Positions 6,677 through 10,368 of a DNA stretch of 10,368 nt are shown piece after piece (within the stretch, counting starts at the first letter, position 1; each line of letters starts with the position of its first letter). The DNA lies in the NCBI GenBank assembly GCA_002450295.1, contig DJYX01000142.1, positions 7,802 through 18,169 on the forward strand, written 5' to 3'. The notes under the pieces are model-generated. The model saw nothing but the letters and a program-made list of their open reading frames with translations. It had not been told where the DNA came from and did not search any database. The DNA comes from Deltaproteobacteria bacterium UBA6967 (lineage in GTDB: Bacteria > SAR324 > NAC60-12). The translations under genes and the position numbers were made by a program.

Positions 6677-8755
6677 ATGGAAACCGTATCTACGGCCTTC
6701 GGTAAGGCCACTCTTACACTCGAGACAGGAAAACTCGCTAAACAAGCCAATGGCTCCATCTTGGTTCGCTATGGTGACACTGTTGTATTAGTCGCCGCCA
6801 CTGCCGACAAAGGTAGCGGTGTTGGTGCTGACTTTTTTCCCCTATCGGTTCACTACGTTGAGAAAGCTTACGCTGCTGGGCGTATTCCTGGTGGTTTCTT
6901 CAAGCGTGAAGGCCGCCTCTCCGAGTCAGAGACCCTAACCTCTCGGCTCATTGATCGCCCCCTACGTCCATCCTTCGATGAAAACTATCTGGCAGAAACC
7001 ATGATCATGGCCACTGTGCTCAGCTCCGATCAGGACAATGCCCCCGATATCGCAGCCATGATTGGTGCTTCGGCAGCACTCTGTGTTTCAGACATTCCCT
7101 TCTATCAACCAATTGGAGGCATCCGAGTCGGACGCATCAATGGTGAATTTGTCGTCAACCCAACGCCTGCTGAGCTGGAAGAAAGTGAGTTGAACATCAT
7201 CATGGCAGCTTCGAAAGACGCTATCCTGATGGTAGAAGGGGAAGCAAAAGAGGTGAGTGAGGAGGTGATGCTTGACGCTCTCTGGTTTGGTCAGGAGCAG
7301 GTCCAGCCGATCATTCGAATTCAAGAAGAGTTGATGCAGCGCTGCGGCAAACCCAAACGCGAAGTCGCTATACCAGAAATTGATGAAGAGTTGCACACCA
7401 AGGTAACTGCGGCCAGCCAGCCTAAATTAGTGGAGGCCCTACAGATTACAGAGAAGCAGGAGCGTTATCAGCGACTGGATGCCGTTGTCGATGAAGTACT
7501 TGCTGAGGTCTTTCCTGAAGGCAGTGAGCCCAGCAATGATGACATTGGACAGGCCAAGAGTTCGATTAGTTCGGTCAAGAAAAAGGTCATGCGAGAGCGT
7601 ATTCTAAAGGATCAGATTCGCATTGATGGACGAGGCCCAAAAGATATCCGCCAGATCGATTGTGAGGCACGGATTCTACCAAGAGCCCACGGCTCTGCGC
7701 TCTTCACACGTGGAGAAACCCAAGCACTGGGTGTAGTAACCCTAGGTACTAAAGAAGATGAGCAACTCATCGATTCGTTGCATGGGGTGAGCTACAGAAA
7801 CTTCATGTTACACTACAATTTCCCAAGTTTCTGCGTCGGTGAAGCTCGACCGCCCAGAGGTCCTGGACGTCGTGAAATCGGCCATGGACACCTTGCCGAG
7901 CGTGGCCTCAGCCATCTACTTCCAACTAGAGAAGAGTTCCCTTACACCATTCGTCTAGTCTCTGAAGTACTCGAATCCAATGGTTCTTCCTCGATGGCAA
8001 CGGTTTGTTCTGGTTCCCTCGCAATGATGGATGCAGGTATTCCTCTCAAGGCAGCGGCTGCCGGTATCGCCATGGGGCTGATCTATGATGATGGGCAGAC
8101 CAGCATTCTCTCAGATATTCTTGGTGACGAAGACCACTTAGGTGACATGGACTTCAAGGTTGTTGGCACTACCACAGGCATCACTGCATTGCAGATGGAC
8201 ATCAAGATCAAGGGACTCACCCGCGAAATCGTCAAGGCATCACTGGAACAAGCTTGTGAAGGTCGACTGCACATTCTCAAGATCATGGGAGACACCTTGG
8301 AGCAGTCTCGTGCTGGACTGTCCAGCTATGCGCCGCGCTTCATCACTCACAAGATTCCACCTGATAAGATCTCCATCGTCATTGGCCCTGGGGGCAAGAT
8401 GATCAAGAGCATCGTCGAGCGAACTGGGGTGAAGATCAACATCTCTGACGACGGTTTGGTATCCATTGCATCTGGAGATCACAAGGCGGTGGATGCTGCC
8501 TTGGAAATTGTTCGAGATCTGACACGCACCGTCGAAATCGGCACTGTTTACGATGGGCTTGTCAAGCGAGTGGTTGACTTCGGAGCTTTTGTAGAAGTCT
8601 TCCCTGGAACAGAAGGATTGGTACACATCTCCAACTTAGCGGAAGGCCGTGTCCGTGCGGTCACAGATGTCGTTCGTGAGGGCGATACTGTCAAAGTAAA
8701 AGCTATGGGTCTTGACAAACGGGGTAAGCTGCAGCTAAGCATCAAGGACGTATAG
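6677..8755 (+). CDS. pnp: Polyribonucleotide nucleotidyltransferase (PNPase)
   Basis: PNPase degrades RNA 3'-5' by phosphorolysis, releasing nucleoside diphosphates, and can also add tails; it works as a ring-shaped trimer in the cytoplasm, often within an RNA degradosome. The 692-residue product has two RNase PH-like domains joined by a helical segment (about 210-310), then a KH domain and an S1 domain. In the second core domain the block PGRREIGHGHLAERGL and the catalytic LGDEDHLGDMDFK (482-494) are intact: D486, D492 and K494, the same numbers as in E. coli. The KH loop is GPGG (570-573). S1 runs from about 615 (GTVYDGLVKRVVDFGAFVEV) to the C-terminus, ending LQLSIKDV with no tail beyond it. 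AGGAG at 6667-6671 lies 5 nt before the ATG, fixing the start. The position after rpsO is the usual one. Confidence 0.98.
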   Translation: METVSTAFGKATLTLETGKLAKQANGSILVRYGDTVVLVAATADKGSGVGADFFPLSVHYVEKAYAAGRIPGGFFKREGRLSESETLTSRLIDRPLRPSFDENYLAETMIMATVLSSDQDNAPDIAAMIGASAALCVSDIPFYQPIGGIRVGRINGEFVVNPTPAELEESELNIIMAASKDAILMVEGEAKEVSEEVMLDALWFGQEQVQPIIRIQEELMQRCGKPKREVAIPEIDEELHTKVTAASQPKLVEALQITEKQERYQRLDAVVDEVLAEVFPEGSEPSNDDIGQAKSSISSVKKKVMRERILKDQIRIDGRGPKDIRQIDCEARILPRAHGSALFTRGETQALGVVTLGTKEDEQLIDSLHGVSYRNFMLHYNFPSFCVGEARPPRGPGRREIGHGHLAERGLSHLLPTREEFPYTIRLVSEVLESNGSSSMATVCSGSLAMMDAGIPLKAAAAGIAMGLIYDDGQTSILSDILGDEDHLGDMDFKVVGTTTGITALQMDIKIKGLTREIVKASLEQACEGRLHILKIMGDTLEQSRAGLSSYAPRFITHKIPPDKISIVIGPGGKMIKSIVERTGVKINISDDGLVSIASGDHKAVDAALEIVRDLTRTVEIGTVYDGLVKRVVDFGAFVEVFPGTEGLVHISNLAEGRVRAVTDVVREGDTVKVKAMGLDKRGKLQLSIKDV

Positions 8756-8793
8756 GCGATTCGCACAAAAGCTGCATTCGCCCACTCTTTCCT

Positions 8794-8813
8794 AGCGGCC
8801 GGATTAGGCCGCT
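8794..8813 (+). terminator. Stem-loop after pnp
   Basis: AGCGGCC (8794-8800) and GGCCGCT (8807-8813) form a perfect 7-bp GC-rich stem with loop GGATTA; a T-G wobble (8793/8814) can extend it. It lies in the 88-nt gap between pnp and the next gene. No T-run follows, so it may be an imperfect terminator or a 3'-end stabiliser of the pnp mRNA. Confidence 0.45.
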
Positions 8814-8843
8814 GCTACCTACCGATTTCAGCCAGGAGACAAG

Positions 8844-9692
8844 ATGAAGACATGGATCAGCGCGTGCCTTGGACTGTTGCTGGCCAGCACAGCTTGGGGT
8901 GTTTCGATAGATGACCGTTGTCTGCAAGATGGAAACTCGGCCTGTGTCGATTGGAACCAAGGACTCGTCATTGCCGATGGCCTAGGCGTACCTGCAAAGA
9001 AAGCAGGAACCTCTGCTCAACAAAACGCTAGTGCCCAACGAGCAGCCCGGATGGATGCAGCTCGTAACATTCTGGAGATGATCAAAGGAATCAACGTCAG
9101 TTCAAATACCACGTTACAAGACGCGATGTTGACCGATGATCAAATCCGCTCCAATGTTCAGGGTATGATCTACGGCTTACGCCCTGTTGGTGCACCACGC
9201 TACTTCTCTGACGGCAGCGTTCGTGTCCGCATGGAAGCCCGACTCCAACAGGTGGTTCCACAACAAGCTCTCTTCCAGATCCCAGTGGAAATTGCCCCAC
9301 CAGTAGAACTCTCTTCCAATTCCCAATCCGGCGCTCCAATTGATATGGGGCGAGTTTATACCGGCTTGATCATCGATGCACGAGGAACAGAAGCTCAACC
9401 AGCAATGTCACCACGGGTTTTTGATGAAGCTGGGAATGAACTCTATGGTTCAGCCTATGTGGAACAGGAATTTGTCCTCAAACACGGAATGGCCGGTTAC
9501 GTCAAGGATCTGGAACAAGCTGAAACCAACGACCGAGTGGCAGGTAATCCACTGACAGTCAAAGCTGTCGGGGTCGCTGGCAAAAACAAGACGGACATTG
9601 TCCTCGCTGATCAGGATGCAGCTCGCATTCGCCAACTGGCGGCTAATCTCAACTTCTTGAGAGAAGCCCGCGTCGTCGTGTTGGTGGACTGA
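8844..9692 (+). CDS. Exported LPP20-like protein of unknown function
   Basis: This 282-residue protein begins with a signal peptide (MKTWISACLGLLLASTAWG, likely cleaved near residue 19). Cys8 precedes the hydrophobic stretch, so it is not a plausible lipobox; the mature protein is probably periplasmic or surface-associated rather than a lipoprotein. Residues about 60-140, with AQRAARMDAARNILEMIKGI (65-84), an Asp-rich middle and GSVRVRMEARL (124-134), resemble the LPP20/FlgT-N type fold, as I recall it. The C-terminal half (about 168-282, starting near GRVYTGLIIDARG) resembles a conserved domain that accompanies it in delta-type proteobacteria, with the end RIRQLAANLNFLREARVVVLVD. Cys26 and Cys34 could form a disulfide. 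AGGAG at 8834-8838 lies 5 nt before ATG 8844, so the start is firm. No flagellar or envelope genes are nearby. The family assignment is from memory; no biochemical role can be given. Confidence 0.85.
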   Translation: MKTWISACLGLLLASTAWGVSIDDRCLQDGNSACVDWNQGLVIADGLGVPAKKAGTSAQQNASAQRAARMDAARNILEMIKGINVSSNTTLQDAMLTDDQIRSNVQGMIYGLRPVGAPRYFSDGSVRVRMEARLQQVVPQQALFQIPVEIAPPVELSSNSQSGAPIDMGRVYTGLIIDARGTEAQPAMSPRVFDEAGNELYGSAYVEQEFVLKHGMAGYVKDLEQAETNDRVAGNPLTVKAVGVAGKNKTDIVLADQDAARIRQLAANLNFLREARVVVLVD

Positions 9693-9701
9693 TCCTATTC
9701 C

Positions 9702-9724
9702 TGGGCGGGATTCCCTCTCGCCCA
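9702..9724 (+). terminator. Stem-loop after the LPP20-like gene
   Basis: TGGGCGGGA (9702-9710) pairs with TCTCGCCCA (9716-9724) over 9 bp, including one G-U, with loop TTCCC. It begins 10 nt after the stop codon. Immediately downstream is AATCTCTCCC, which is pyrimidine-rich but not a T-run. T-runs do occur later (9754-9758 and 9768-9772). The same left arm has a second possible partner at 9742-9750. Confidence 0.42.
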
Positions 9725-9787
9725 AATCTCTCCCTGCTTTGTCCCGCTCGCAGTTTTTCTTCCTCTCTTTTTGACTCACTGTTTGCC

Positions 9788-10368
9788 ATGAACTCCTCTT
9801 TTCTCAATCAGAAAGTCCGCATTCTCCCTGAATCGCTGATCAACAAGATTGCAGCAGGGGAAGTGGTTGAGCGGCCAGCATCTGTGGTCAAGGAGTTGGT
9901 AGAAAATGCGTTGGACGCTGGAGCTACCTTGATTCAGGTGACCGTCAAGAATGGAGGAAAAGACCTGATTCAGGTGCTCGACAACGGCTGCGGGATGAAT
10001 GAGACCGATGCTCGCTTTGCCGTGGAACGTCACGCCACCAGTAAGATTTATTCAGACGAAGACTTGTTCCGCATTGGTACGCTTGGCTTTCGCGGAGAAG
10101 CTTTGGCTTCAATTGCCGCAGTCTCCCACTTCGAATTGCTGACCTGTCCTGATGATCAAGAGAGCGGGACACGTCTGCTGATGCAGGGGGGACAACTGGA
10201 TGAAATTGGCAAGGTAGGCTTTCCGCAAGGAACGCGCATCAAGATCGAGCGACTGTTCTTCAACACACCGGCTCGGCTTAAGTTTCTGAAGACAACCACC
10301 ACGGAGTTACAACACATTCAGCAGGGATTGACCAATCAGGCGCTGGCCTACCCGCAACGTCAGTTCAA
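9788..10368 (+). CDS. mutL: DNA mismatch repair protein MutL, N-terminal part (3' end outside window)
   Basis: MutL is the GHKL-family ATPase that links MutS mismatch recognition to downstream strand cleavage and helicase loading. The frame stays open for 193 codons to the window edge, covering the start of the ATPase domain. GHKL motifs are present: KELVENALDAGA (35-46) with the presumed catalytic E36 and Mg-binding N40, DNGCGM (65-70), the lid segment RHATSKI (81-87) and TLGFRGEALASI (98-109), plus GTRI (148-151) and the MutL block LFFNTPARLKFLK (156-168). ATG 9788 is the only reasonable start; it lacks a clear ribosome-binding site and the N-terminus is about seven residues longer than in E. 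coli. The C-terminal domain, and with it any endonuclease motif, cannot be seen. It lies 95 nt after the exported-protein gene. Confidence 0.97.
   Translation, partial: MNSSFLNQKVRILPESLINKIAAGEVVERPASVVKELVENALDAGATLIQVTVKNGGKDLIQVLDNGCGMNETDARFAVERHATSKIYSDEDLFRIGTLGFRGEALASIAAVSHFELLTCPDDQESGTRLLMQGGQLDEIGKVGFPQGTRIKIERLFFNTPARLKFLKTTTTELQHIQQGLTNQALAYPQRQF

Noticed and set aside
7840..7910. Unusual-looking GEARPPRGPGRREIGHG segment in PNPase
   Set aside because: Variation before PGRREIGHG is common between lineages. The catalytic residues D486, D492 and K494 are intact, so there is no sign of an inactive or divergent enzyme.
8844..8905. Possible lipoprotein signal (ISAC, residues 5-8) in the exported protein
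   Set aside because: The cysteine lies before the hydrophobic core, not after it, so lipoprotein processing there is implausible; an ordinary signal peptide fits better.
9450..10172. Minus-strand frames opposite the exported-protein gene end and mutL
   Set aside because: They overlap two well-supported + strand genes, and their products lack recognisable domains.
1..10368. Search for a hidden mobile element, defence system, CRISPR array or tRNA
   Set aside because: The genes form a colinear housekeeping cluster with short gaps. I saw no transposase, integrase, spaced repeats, tRNA-like sequence or abrupt change in composition.

Overview
The window is an ordinary translation and RNA-metabolism cluster of a bacterial chromosome, with base composition near 50% GC by eye. 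Every convincing gene is on the + strand, in the order: 3' end of a UvrD/Rep-type helicase gene, rimP, nusA, infB, rbfA, truB, rpsO, pnp, a gene for a secreted LPP20-like protein, and the 5' part of mutL. Gene identities are read from conserved motifs. I see no rRNA, tRNA, CRISPR array, insertion sequence or phage gene, and no stretch over 300 bases without a gene; the longest gap is 230 nt, between rpsO and pnp.

The organism looks like a Gram-negative bacterium. A proteobacterium of the old 'Deltaproteobacteria' or the SAR324 group is my best guess, at low confidence. The guess rests on a NusA that stops after its KH domains and carries an acidic tail, on the exported LPP20-like protein (a type I recall from delta-type genomes), and on overall resemblance of the proteins. 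The window alone does not settle this.

Layout. Positions 1-324 are the helicase C-terminus (motifs V and VI). After an 82-nt gap with a weak candidate promoter, 407-6446 form a tight block, rimP-nusA-infB-rbfA-truB-rpsO. Its gaps are 36, 23, 0, -23 (overlap) and 13 nt, so it is probably one operon. It covers 30S maturation (RimP, RbfA), transcription elongation and antitermination (NusA), initiation (IF2), tRNA pseudouridine-55 (TruB) and ribosomal protein S15. The 230-nt rpsO-pnp gap holds a strong stem-loop, a C-rich and G-poor stretch resembling a Rho-loading region, and a plausible promoter close to pnp. PNPase (6677-8755) is followed by a stem-loop, the exported protein (8844-9692), a leader with two mutually exclusive hairpins, and mutL (9788 to the window edge).

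I looked for a hidden or new system and found no evidence of one. The points most worth a second look are regulatory (the rpsO-pnp gap and the alternative pairing before mutL), the exported protein of unknown role, and the nusA start codon.
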